Shown here: positions 8,782 to 15,249 of the stretch, piece by piece
Position numbering within the stretch: the first letter of the stretch is position 1
How the letters are laid out: every line of letters begins with the position of its first letter
DNA from: CAKAHY01 sp041848045
GTDB taxonomy: Bacteria; Bacillota; Clostridia; Lachnospirales; Lachnospiraceae
Length of the DNA: 18,371 nt
Reading direction: 5' to 3'
NCBI GenBank assembly: GCA_041848045.1
Contig: JBGZHY010000119.1
Span: 1-18,371, forward strand
Notes under the pieces: model-generated
What the model was told of the DNA's origin: nothing
Seen by the model: only the letters and a program-made list of their open reading frames with translations
The model's database searches: none
Program-made: the position numbers and the translations under genes

Positions 8782-8795
8782 TTGAAACGTTTAAT
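8782..8795. promoter_or_regulatory. LacI-type operator O2 (upstream copy)
   Basis: TTGAAACGTTTAAT repeats the 11-base core of O1 in the same orientation exactly 128 bp away, at about -108 to -121 from the predicted start. The arrangement resembles an auxiliary operator for a looping LacI-family repressor. It lies just beyond the T tract of the regulator's terminator. Confidence 0.65.
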
Positions 8796-8806
8796 TTTAT
8801 TCGCCT

Positions 8807-8842
8807 AAAAAATGCGTAACAGCTTTTAAACCCTGTTACGCA
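8807..8842 (-). terminator. Rho-independent terminator after the second LacI gene
   Basis: A perfect 10-bp stem, TGCGTAACAG (8813-8822) with CTGTTACGCA (8833-8842), and a 10-base loop are followed on the minus strand by TTTTTT. It starts about 20 bases after the stop codon of the regulator at 8863 and separates it from the sugar operon. Confidence 0.92.
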
Positions 8843-8862
8843 ATCCATCATTTCTTCCCGTT

Positions 8863-9876
8863 TTACGCTTCGACATCTCCCGCCGCCTTCACCGACTCTC
8901 TCTCGATGAACTTGGTTTCCAGGCGAAGACTTAAAGGAAAATCCGTCCAATCTCCTTCAATACGCCGCAAAAGCAGTTCCGCCGAGCGTTCCCCCATCAT
9001 GGTCACCGATTGTTTCACCACACTGATCGGGGGATAAATGGCGGTAAACATCTCATCATCGTCAAACGAAATCAGAGAAATATCCTCCGGTATCTCGTAG
9101 CCCAGCTGCCTGATTTTCAAAATGGCTCTTTGGGTAATGTCGTAACCGCAGGACAGAAGTGCCGTCGGCCTTGTCGGCTCGGACAGGCACCGCTCCAGCC
9201 CCATATTCTCTCCTTCCCTTTCCGACAGAACAAATATATCCTTTTCCGGGATACCGTGCGCCCTGCAGGCGGTATAAAATCCCTGCTTTCTCTCCTGCAT
9301 GGTGATTAAATCTTTATATACGCTGCCCAAAACCCCCAGCCGCCTGTGCCCCTTATAAATGAGGTACTCCGCTGCCCGGTACGCTCCCATATAATTGTCC
9401 GAGCTGACCAAATCCACCTCTTTCGATGCCAGAGGCTGGTCTGCACAAACAAAAGGGATATTGTGGCTTTGCAGCAAATCCGGTAAGCCCGATACATCGG
9501 ATTTTTCCGCAATGATGATGCCCCCGTCAATCTGCTGCGACAGTATCAGGCTCTTACTCTCCTCATTCAGACGGCCGTCATGCTCTACCGCCAAGATAAG
9601 CGTCATATAGTCCCTCTGCCGAAAATATCCTTCTATTCCCTCATACAGATTGCCCCAAAAATAATCGCCTACCTTCGGCAAAAAAACACCTATGGTCCGT
9701 TTTCTCCTTGCCCTCATATTTCGCGCGGCACGATTGGGTACATAGTGAAACTCCGCAATACTCTTTTCTATCTTTCGCACATTCTCTTCTTTGATGCTGC
9801 GCCCGTTCAAATAATTTGAAACTGTCGCAATGGAAACCCCCGCCGCTTTCGCAATATCCTTAATCGTCGCTCTCAT
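8863..9876 (-). CDS. LacI-family transcriptional regulator (upstream of the sugar operon)
   Basis: The chosen ATG at 9876 gives 337 residues starting MRATIKDIAKAAGVSIATVS, a canonical LacI helix-turn-helix (4-25), a hinge near ARNMR (51-55), then a PBP-like effector domain with GVFLPKVGDYFWGN and SFDDDEMF segments. A longer frame to 9930 adds 18 residues of non-family sequence that overlap the upstream hydrolase gene; a GGAAGGAAGGG tract before 9876 supports the shorter form. Its own terminator follows. Its position directly upstream of the sugar promoter, and the two LacI-type operators between, make it a good candidate for the local repressor, though the paralogue inside the operon is an equal alternative. 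The gene starts 32 bases after the hydrolase and is probably transcribed with it. Confidence 0.93.
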   Translation of the reverse strand: MRATIKDIAKAAGVSIATVSNYLNGRSIKEENVRKIEKSIAEFHYVPNRAARNMRARRKRTIGVFLPKVGDYFWGNLYEGIEGYFRQRDYMTLILAVEHDGRLNEESKSLILSQQIDGGIIIAEKSDVSGLPDLLQSHNIPFVCADQPLASKEVDLVSSDNYMGAYRAAEYLIYKGHRRLGVLGSVYKDLITMQERKQGFYTACRAHGIPEKDIFVLSEREGENMGLERCLSEPTRPTALLSCGYDITQRAILKIRQLGYEIPEDISLISFDDDEMFTAIYPPISVVKQSVTMMGERSAELLLRRIEGDWTDFPLSLRLETKFIERESVKAAGDVEA

Positions 9877-9908
9877 CGGTTCTGCCCTTCCTTCCCTCAC
9901 CACAGCCC

Positions 9909-10814
9909 TTACAGAAGGGCTTCTATCCATGCCGCAATATCGGCCATTACCTTTTCGCGCTCCAACTCGTTTAAAATCTCATGTCTGGCTCGCGGATACA
10001 GCGCCATTTGCACATGTTCAAAATGCAGCTCCTGAAAAATCCGGTACAGGGTCTTAATGTCTTTCCCAAAACCACCTAAGGGATCACACTCGCCGGACAC
10101 CAAGTAAATCGGCATATTCCGCGGTATTTTCCCGATGCATTTTCTTCCGGCAACCTCATGGGCAAAACGAAAAATCGCCAGATGCATATTTACCGTCGGC
10201 GAAAAATGGTTATACGGATCCGCCAAATATTTTCTTGCTTCGTTTTCATCGCTGCTGAGCCAGTCTGCTCCGGTTTTCAGCGGACGAAAATAACGATTAA
10301 AAGGTTCCGTGGAAATATTTCGCAGCAACTTACTGCGATGTCTGCCGCCGTACAGCAGCTTAATCATCTCGGCAAGCAAAATCCCGCCGGCGGTTTTCAG
10401 TCTAGACTGCTGCGCCGTGCCCATAATAATCAGGGCATCGGCTTTATCCGGATATTCCGCAATAAATTGACGCAGAAGCATGGAGCCCATGGAATGTCCC
10501 AATAAAATGACGGGAAGTCCGGGATAGCGTCTGCGGGCTTCGGCATTGACCTGCTCCAAATCCCGAATCAATTCCCCGTGATCCTCCGGAAATACGCCGA
10601 AAGTATCCTCCTTCGCCGTCTTTCCGTGTCCGATATGGTCATTTCCCAGCGCGGCAAAGCCCTGTTCATTCATCTTTCTCGCGAAAGCATCATAACGCCC
10701 GATATGCTCTACCATCCCATGTATCAGCTGAATTACCGCTCTCGGGGACTCTATGCTCCAATCGCACAGATAGAACTGATTCTTTCCAATGCGGCTTTCT
10801 TTTTTTATCGTCAT
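9909..10814 (-). CDS. Alpha/beta hydrolase, monoacylglycerol-lipase/lysophospholipase-like (Hydrolase_4)
   Basis: This 301-residue cytoplasmic enzyme shows the family pattern: LIHGMVEHIGRY (oxyanion loop, 30-41), GNDHIGHGKT (57-66), the nucleophile elbow GHSMGS with S108, the acid D244 in GECDPLGG and the base H278 in RARHEILNE. It probably hydrolyses an ester of a glycerolipid or lysolipid; the true substrate is unknown. ATG at 10814 is preferred over a longer frame to 10859 because AAGGAGGGG lies a few bases upstream and the extra residues are not family-like. It sits upstream of a LacI regulator with a 32-base gap, so both may be one transcript. A role in handling an acylated glycoside is possible but not shown. 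Confidence 0.88.
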   Translation of the reverse strand: MTIKKESRIGKNQFYLCDWSIESPRAVIQLIHGMVEHIGRYDAFARKMNEQGFAALGNDHIGHGKTAKEDTFGVFPEDHGELIRDLEQVNAEARRRYPGLPVILLGHSMGSMLLRQFIAEYPDKADALIIMGTAQQSRLKTAGGILLAEMIKLLYGGRHRSKLLRNISTEPFNRYFRPLKTGADWLSSDENEARKYLADPYNHFSPTVNMHLAIFRFAHEVAGRKCIGKIPRNMPIYLVSGECDPLGGFGKDIKTLYRIFQELHFEHVQMALYPRARHEILNELEREKVMADIAAWIEALL

Positions 10815-10847
10815 TTCCACCCCTCCTTCATCTTTGTCTTCGGGAAT

Positions 10848-10877
10848 ACTATACCGCAAAGCGGGGGTGTTTCACAA
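10848..10877 (-). promoter_or_regulatory. Candidate promoter of the hydrolase-LacI transcript
   Basis: On the minus strand TTGTGA (10877-10872), an 18-base spacer and TATAGT (10853-10848) make a plausible sigma-A promoter about 30 bases before the hydrolase ATG. The -35 box deviates from consensus at two positions, so this is a moderate call. Confidence 0.45.
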
Positions 10878-10908
10878 GTCATCGGAGGGAAAAGTTTCCC
10901 CCGACTTG
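10875..10908. repeat. Imperfect inverted repeat between divergent genes
   Basis: CAAGTC (10875-10880) and GACTTG (10903-10908) flank a second pair, GGGAAA with TTTCCC, giving a hairpin with small bulges. No T tract follows on either strand, so it is not a terminator. It overlaps the -35 regions of both the leftward and the rightward candidate promoters and could be a binding site for a dimeric regulator, or chance. Confidence 0.4.
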
Positions 10909-10965
10909 ACATATATTTTACACTTCTCCCCTTTTTCATTTTACATAGGAACTTTACAATCTACA
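10906..10965 (+). promoter_or_regulatory. Candidate Pho box and promoter ahead of the pstS remnant
   Basis: TTGACA at 10906 and TTTACA at 10917, 10940 and 10953, with a looser TCTACA at 10960, resemble the TT(A/T)ACA direct repeats bound by Firmicutes PhoP/PhoB. The first two repeats are 11 bp apart and the third is 23 bp further on. TACAAT at 10955-10960 is a possible -10 box with no good -35 box, as is usual for activator-dependent Pho promoters. The spacing is not fully regular, so this remains a proposal. Confidence 0.45.
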
Positions 10966-10998
10966 GCAGAAGTTCTATTGATGAGAGGAGAAACAAGA

Positions 10999-11193
10999 AT
11001 GAAAAATATAAAATGGATTCTGATTGCCGCTTTATCCGCCCTTTCCCTGCTCTCCGCCTGCTCTGCCAAAAACAGTGCCGGAAGCGTCAGCACAGACGGC
11101 TCCACTTCCATGGAGAAGGTCATCGGAACACGGATTACATCGGCGAAAGCAGAACCCTGGATATGCACATTCGCGGCCTGCGCCAAAAACTGA
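10999..11193 (+). pseudogene. pstS: pstS remnant: 5' end of the phosphate-binding lipoprotein gene
   Basis: ATG at 10999 follows an AGGAG site (10986-10990). The first 43 codons give a lipoprotein signal with the lipobox LSAC (C21) and then SVSTDGSTSMEKVIG, the conserved start of mature PstS, whose TDGSTSM segment contacts phosphate. From about base 11128 the frame leaves PstS entirely and reads through phoB sequence in the wrong frame to a TGA at 11191-11193. The resulting 64-residue product cannot bind phosphate, since PstS normally continues for over 200 residues. The pstC, pstA, pstB and phoU genes expected next are absent. The frame before the junction is clean, so the break looks recent or artefactual. 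Confidence 0.85.
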
Positions 11194-11261
11194 GGGGCTG
11201 TGCCAAAATCGAAACCATTCGTCACGTCGGCTATAAATGGGAGGAAACACATGACACATAA
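11128..11261 (+). pseudogene. phoB: phoB remnant: 3' end of the phosphate response regulator gene
   Basis: Read in the frame that ends with TAA at 11259-11261, the sequence encodes DYIGESRTLDMHIRGLRQKL, then KIETIRHVGYKWEE. This is the end of the OmpR/PhoB winged-helix domain: the recognition helix with its R-T-x-D-x-H-I-x-x-L-R pattern and the closing hairpin G-Y-x-W. The receiver domain and the first half of the DNA-binding domain are missing, and no start codon exists in frame downstream of the junction, so no functional regulator can be made. The stop overlaps the phoR start by 11 bases, the normal arrangement of an intact phoB-phoR pair, which shows that the right side of the junction is in its native context. 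Confidence 0.85.
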
Positions 11262-12912
11262 AATCTTCAATGCCATTCTTTCCGTCGCCATTGCCGTACT
11301 CCTTGCCAACCTCCTGCTGATTACCGGCGTTTTATACGCTTATTTCGGCAGCATACAGGAAGAGCAACTGAAAGACAGCCTGCATTTTGCCGCACGGGGC
11401 GTGGAACAAAGCGGCAGCGCTTATTTACAAAATCTGCCTTCCGAGCCTTATCGTCTGACTTGGATCGCCGCCACCGGAACCGTACTCTTTGACAACCAGG
11501 TAGACATTCATACCATGGAAAACCACGTTTCCCGTAAAGAAGTACAAGAAGCGCTTCTTGGCGGCAGCGGCAGCGATATCCGTTATTCCGGTACCCTGAC
11601 CAGACAGACCGTGTATGAAGCTCTTCGCCTGTCGGATGGTACCGTGCTGCGCATATCCATCAGCCGCGCCACCGCCGCCGCCCTGCTGCTTGGCATGCTC
11701 CAGCCCATTCTGCTGATTGCCCTTTCGGCGATTGCCCTCTCGGCTTATTTGGCTTATCGCATGGCCAAAGCCATTGTGGAGCCCCTTAATCGCCTGAACC
11801 TGGATAAGCCTTCGGAAAATGCCGTGTACGAAGAACTCTCCCCCCTGCTGCACCGTATTCACGCGCAGCGTATGGAAATTCAGCGGCAAATACAAAATTT
11901 AAAGCAAAAGCAGGACGAATTTCGCCACATCACGGCAAATATGCGGGAAGCCCTTGTTTTACTGGATAATAAGGATAAAATTTTAAGCTTGAATCCGGCT
12001 GCCGTCAAACTCTTTTCCGCCGATCTTTCCTGCCTTGGCGAAGACTTCTTAACCTTGGATCGCAGTCAGGGGATGCGCCTTGCCCTTGCCAAAGCAAAGG
12101 AGCAGGGGCAAGCCAAATTTCGCAGCGAAATCCACGGACGCATATATCGCTTTACCATCAGTCCCATAGCATCGGAGGGGCATATACAGGGTCTGGTCAT
12201 TCTTGCCTTTGATATCACCGAGCAGGCGGAAGCGGAACAGATGCGCCAGGAATTTAGCGCCAATGTATCTCACGAGTTGAAAACCCCTTTGCAGTCCATC
12301 ATCGGATCCGCCGAGCTGATTGAACACGCCATGGTAAAAGCGGAGGATTTACCCCGTTTCGGCAGCCATATTCACAAAGAGGCAAAGCGGCTTTTGACGC
12401 TTATTGAGGATATTATCCGACTCTCCCAACTGGAGGAGGGCGTTCCCATGCCCCGGGAGGAGCTTTCTTTATACCGTCTGGCAGAAGAGGTCTGCGAAAC
12501 GCTGGCGGACGCCGCAAAGAAAAAAAATATCCGCCTCAGGATACAGGGCGGACAAGGAAAGATGTCGGGTGTTCGTAAACTTCTGTTTACCTTGATTTAC
12601 AATCTTTGCGACAATGCCATTATGTACAACAAAGAACAGGGGCAGGTGGATATCTGCATACAGGAAGACAAAGAGCTTATTCGCCTTACGGTAAAGGATA
12701 CCGGCATCGGCATTGCCCCGGAACATACAAGCAGGGTTTTTGAACGCTTCTACCGGGTTGACAAAAGCCATTCCAAGCAGTCCGGCGGTACCGGCCTTGG
12801 CTTAAGCATCGTCAAACACTGCGCGCTCCTCCACGGCGCCAAACTGCATCTGGAGAGCGAGCCGGATAAGGGAACGAGCATTACGGTAACATTCATGAGG
12901 GCTGAGGGCTGA
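11251..12912 (+). CDS. phoR: Phosphate-regulon sensor histidine kinase PhoR-like
   Basis: ATG at 11251 follows GGGAGG and gives 553 residues. In order: a membrane segment (about 5-32), an extracytoplasmic region (33-142), a second membrane segment (143-168), a short HAMP-like linker, a PAS domain (about 222-325), HisKA with NVSHELKTP (phosphoacceptor H341), and the HATPase with the N box NLCDNAIMYN (N455), DTGIGI (483-488), ERFYRVD (498-504) and GGTGLGLSI (512-520). All catalytic motifs are intact. Architecture and position after a phoB end identify it as PhoR. Its partner regulator gene is truncated to a fragment and the Pst transporter that normally modulates it is missing here, so it is orphaned locally unless copies exist elsewhere. 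It should now be expressed from the pstS promoter. Confidence 0.9.
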   Translation: MTHKIFNAILSVAIAVLLANLLLITGVLYAYFGSIQEEQLKDSLHFAARGVEQSGSAYLQNLPSEPYRLTWIAATGTVLFDNQVDIHTMENHVSRKEVQEALLGGSGSDIRYSGTLTRQTVYEALRLSDGTVLRISISRATAAALLLGMLQPILLIALSAIALSAYLAYRMAKAIVEPLNRLNLDKPSENAVYEELSPLLHRIHAQRMEIQRQIQNLKQKQDEFRHITANMREALVLLDNKDKILSLNPAAVKLFSADLSCLGEDFLTLDRSQGMRLALAKAKEQGQAKFRSEIHGRIYRFTISPIASEGHIQGLVILAFDITEQAEAEQMRQEFSANVSHELKTPLQSIIGSAELIEHAMVKAEDLPRFGSHIHKEAKRLLTLIEDIIRLSQLEEGVPMPREELSLYRLAEEVCETLADAAKKKNIRLRIQGGQGKMSGVRKLLFTLIYNLCDNAIMYNKEQGQVDICIQEDKELIRLTVKDTGIGIAPEHTSRVFERFYRVDKSHSKQSGGTGLGLSIVKHCALLHGAKLHLESEPDKGTSITVTFMRAEG

Positions 12913-12933
12913 TGCGCCTTCAGCCCCCTTTTT
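12906..12933 (+). terminator. Rho-independent terminator after phoR
   Basis: A 7-bp stem, GGGCTGA (12906-12912) with TCAGCCC (12920-12926), and a 7-base loop are followed by CCTTTTTC. The phoR stop codon is part of the left arm. On the minus strand no T tract follows, so it is assigned to phoR. Confidence 0.85.
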
Positions 12934-12941
12934 CTTCCCGT

Positions 12942-13478
12942 TTAATTAAACGAAGATTCAGGATTGCCCAATTCCTTCCAGCCGAAACGAAAGATGGAGA
13001 TGATGATGGAGCCCAAGGTAATGAGCTCATTGACTACCCCCGCCGCAGACCCCACCATGACGTCATACAGCAGCCAGGCGGGCGAAGCGCAGAACAAATT
13101 GCTCATTCTGATCCATTTTGCATTGTTCGTCCAATAAAAAACCGTACTCACGGCAGAGGCCAAAAAAGCCAGCACGCTGACCGTCCCCGACCAGGTATAT
13201 ACCATAATCCCCGCGAAAGCGAGGCATAACAACAGCGGCAGACCTTTCCACCGCACCCATTTCCACTCCTTGTATTTCATCAGCAGGGCGCTTCTGATAA
13301 TGTTGAGGAACAGGCTGAGGGCGCCGCTTCCGGCTCCCAACAGAAAAAATTGCAGGCAGAACAAAAGGCTGCCTATCAGTTGATACAGATACAAAGCCTT
13401 ATTGGATTTTACCTGATAGGAAAGGATAAAGCTGATGACACCCAAAAAACCGATGCCCTGAATCACCATTGTCGGCAT
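12942..13478 (-). CDS. YgjV-like inner membrane protein
   Basis: This 178-residue protein is almost entirely hydrophobic with about five to six membrane segments. Features matching the Imp-YgjV family are FLGVISFILSYQ near the N-terminus, then LYLYQLIGSLLFCLQFFLLG, a central segment with SALLMKYKEWKWVRW, and the conserved SNLFCASPAWLLYD...AGVVNE stretch (about 127-151). The molecular function of the family is not established. AAAGGAG (13491-13497) lies ahead of the ATG at 13478, with a rather long gap of about 12 bases. It starts 36 bases after the purine nucleoside phosphorylase gene on the same strand and has no visible promoter of its own, so it is probably the last gene of the nucleoside operon. 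A transport role for a purine or ribose product would be an inference from position only. Confidence 0.82.
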   Translation of the reverse strand: MPTMVIQGIGFLGVISFILSYQVKSNKALYLYQLIGSLLFCLQFFLLGAGSGALSLFLNIIRSALLMKYKEWKWVRWKGLPLLLCLAFAGIMVYTWSGTVSVLAFLASAVSTVFYWTNNAKWIRMSNLFCASPAWLLYDVMVGSAAGVVNELITLGSIIISIFRFGWKELGNPESSFN

Positions 13479-13514
13479 GTTAAAACAAAGCTCCTTTCAA
13501 CACAAAGCCTGCAA

Positions 13515-14339
13515 CTATACGCGCATATGCTTGATGATGCGCCCCACATAGGCACTGAATGTATCCTCTATCATACTGACCGTATCATCCACTTCCTGCG
13601 TCGTCAATTCCTCTTCTATTCCGGCTGCCATATTGGTGATCACCGAAATGCCGAGAAGCGGCAGCTTGCAGTGTGCCGCAGTAACGGCCTCCGTCACCGT
13701 GGACATCCCTACCGCATCCCCTCCAAGTATACGCATGGCGACAATTTCAGCCGGCGTTTCAAATTGAGGGCCCGAAGAATAATAGTAATTCCCCTCGTGA
13801 ATCCGCAGCCCGCTGTCCTTGCCCAATTCTTTGGCGTCTTCCCTGAGCCTTTTGGTGTACATATCCGAAACATCAAAAAATCTGTCCCCGAACTCTTCCA
13901 CATTCCTGCCCCGCAAAGGAGAGGCGCCGAATAACTTGATGTGATCCTTAATCAGCATAATATCGCCTTTTTGATAGCTTGTATTGATACCCCCCGCCGC
14001 ATTCGTCACGATCAACGCTTTAATACCCAACAGCTTTAATACTCGTACGGGAATCACCAGCTGCTCAAAGTCATAGCCCTCATAAAAGTGGAATCTTCCT
14101 GACATACAAACCACTTTTCGCCCCTCCAGCTCTCCCAATATCAGCTTTCCGGCATGGGAAGCTACGGTAGAACACAAGAAATTGGGTATATCCTTATAAT
14201 CAATTTCTACAGCTTTCTCTATTCTTTGCGCAAGAGGACCCAGACATGAACCCAGAATCAAGCCGATTTCCACCTCGAAGTCTATCCTGCTTTTGATATA
14301 ATTTGCCGCTTTTTCAAAATATTCATAATGATATTCCAT
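13515..14339 (-). CDS. punA: Purine nucleoside phosphorylase, trimeric type I (inosine/guanosine)
   Basis: This 274-residue enzyme splits purine nucleosides with phosphate into base and ribose-1-phosphate. Family motifs in order: GSCLG (30-34, phosphate loop, S31), GRFHFYEGY (81-89), TNAAGGIN (112-119), SGPQFETPAE (189-198, E194 for purine recognition), GDAVGMSTVTEA (207-218, M212) and VITNMAAGI (233-241, N236 for 6-oxopurines). E194 and N236 correspond to human E201 and N243, so a 6-oxopurine preference is expected. Two departures are notable: Cys32 in the usual GSGLG loop, and T247 where most members have His (human H257), which contacts the ribose 5'-OH. A GGAG site precedes the ATG. It follows the transporter genes by 19 bases, which fits coupled nucleoside uptake and breakdown. 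Confidence 0.93.
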   Translation of the reverse strand: MEYHYEYFEKAANYIKSRIDFEVEIGLILGSCLGPLAQRIEKAVEIDYKDIPNFLCSTVASHAGKLILGELEGRKVVCMSGRFHFYEGYDFEQLVIPVRVLKLLGIKALIVTNAAGGINTSYQKGDIMLIKDHIKLFGASPLRGRNVEEFGDRFFDVSDMYTKRLREDAKELGKDSGLRIHEGNYYYSSGPQFETPAEIVAMRILGGDAVGMSTVTEAVTAAHCKLPLLGISVITNMAAGIEEELTTQEVDDTVSMIEDTFSAYVGRIIKHMRV

Positions 14340-14358
14340 AACGCTTACTCCTTCGCTT

Positions 14359-15249
14359 CTATTTTCTTTTCTGCAGTCTTTTGGAGAATATCACCAGAGC
14401 GATTACCGTCCCGATATAGGGAACGGCCATGGTAATCTGGCTCTTTATATAACCCTGCAGGGCTGTTCCCAAAGCCTGACATACCCCGAAAAACAGACTG
14501 GAAAAGATGGTTATCACCGGATGATTCATTCCCATGGACGCCGCCGCCATAGCAATAAATCCCCTTCCCGCCGACATATTTTCCGTAAACAAGGTCACCT
14601 GCCCCATAGCAAGCGCCACGCCCCCCAGACCGCACAAAAGACCCGAAGCCGCTACCACAAGCATTTGTATTTTGGTTCCCTTCGTTCCCAAAGATTCCGC
14701 TGCGCTTTTATTCAAGCCTACCGACAAAACCCGATAACCCTGCACCGTCTTATACAAATAGATGAAGATAAGCAGCGCCACAACATAACAGGTATAATCC
14801 AGAATGGTCAGGTCTGCCAGCGCCTTTCCCATCCATGTATCCGCAAGCCATGGTATATTGAGCTTATCCAAAGGAACTATTCTGCTATCCGCAAGCTTGC
14901 CCCTGACGCCAAACACCATATACAGCAAATAACTGGTTATGGCTGTTACCAGCAAATTGACGGAGGTTCCGATGACCATATCCGGACCCTCATATTTGAC
15001 CTGCAGCACGGCTACAATAAGGGCAATGAGGACGCCGGCGGCAGAGCCTGCCAAAACAGACAGCAAAACATTGGAGGTATAATAATTCACCGCAATGGAT
15101 ACAAAACACCCGATAAGCATCTGCCCTTCCAAGGCAACATTGAAAACGCCCACTTTTCCACAAATGGCGGAGCCCAAGGCCACCAGCAAAATAGGCGTGG
15201 TGGATCTGAATATGGAATTGATGATTTGGGCAATATACATAGAGTTCAT
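14359..15249 (-). CDS. Nucleoside ABC transporter permease, NupQ/YufQ type
   Basis: This 296-residue membrane protein belongs to the BPD_transp_2 (RbsC/LivH-like) permeases of BMP-type nucleoside transporters. The conserved membrane motif near the N-terminus reads FNVALEGQM (36-44), a variant of the usual FNIGVEGQ. A GMNHPVITIFSSLFFG segment lies near the C-terminus. The start overlaps the stop of the upstream permease gene in ATGA, so the two subunits are translationally coupled and presumably form a heterodimer. The phosphorylase gene follows after 19 bases. Confidence 0.92.
   Translation of the reverse strand: MNSMYIAQIINSIFRSTTPILLVALGSAICGKVGVFNVALEGQMLIGCFVSIAVNYYTSNVLLSVLAGSAAGVLIALIVAVLQVKYEGPDMVIGTSVNLLVTAITSYLLYMVFGVRGKLADSRIVPLDKLNIPWLADTWMGKALADLTILDYTCYVVALLIFIYLYKTVQGYRVLSVGLNKSAAESLGTKGTKIQMLVVAASGLLCGLGGVALAMGQVTLFTENMSAGRGFIAMAAASMGMNHPVITIFSSLFFGVCQALGTALQGYIKSQITMAVPYIGTVIALVIFSKRLQKRK

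Noticed and set aside
8863..9930. Longer N-terminus for the second LacI regulator
   Set aside because: The added residues overlap the end of the hydrolase gene and precede the universal LacI start MRATIKDIA; the tract GGAAGGAAGGG supports the start at 9876.
10578..11127. Plus-strand frame leading into the phoB remnant
   Set aside because: The part before the junction is antisense to the hydrolase gene and then non-coding leader; only the part after about 11128 resembles PhoB. It is not an intact regulator with an alternative N-terminus.
12906..12942. Terminator for the YgjV-like gene on the minus strand
   Set aside because: The phoR hairpin is symmetric, but on the minus strand it is followed by TCAGCCCTC and not by a T tract, so efficient termination in that direction is not supported.
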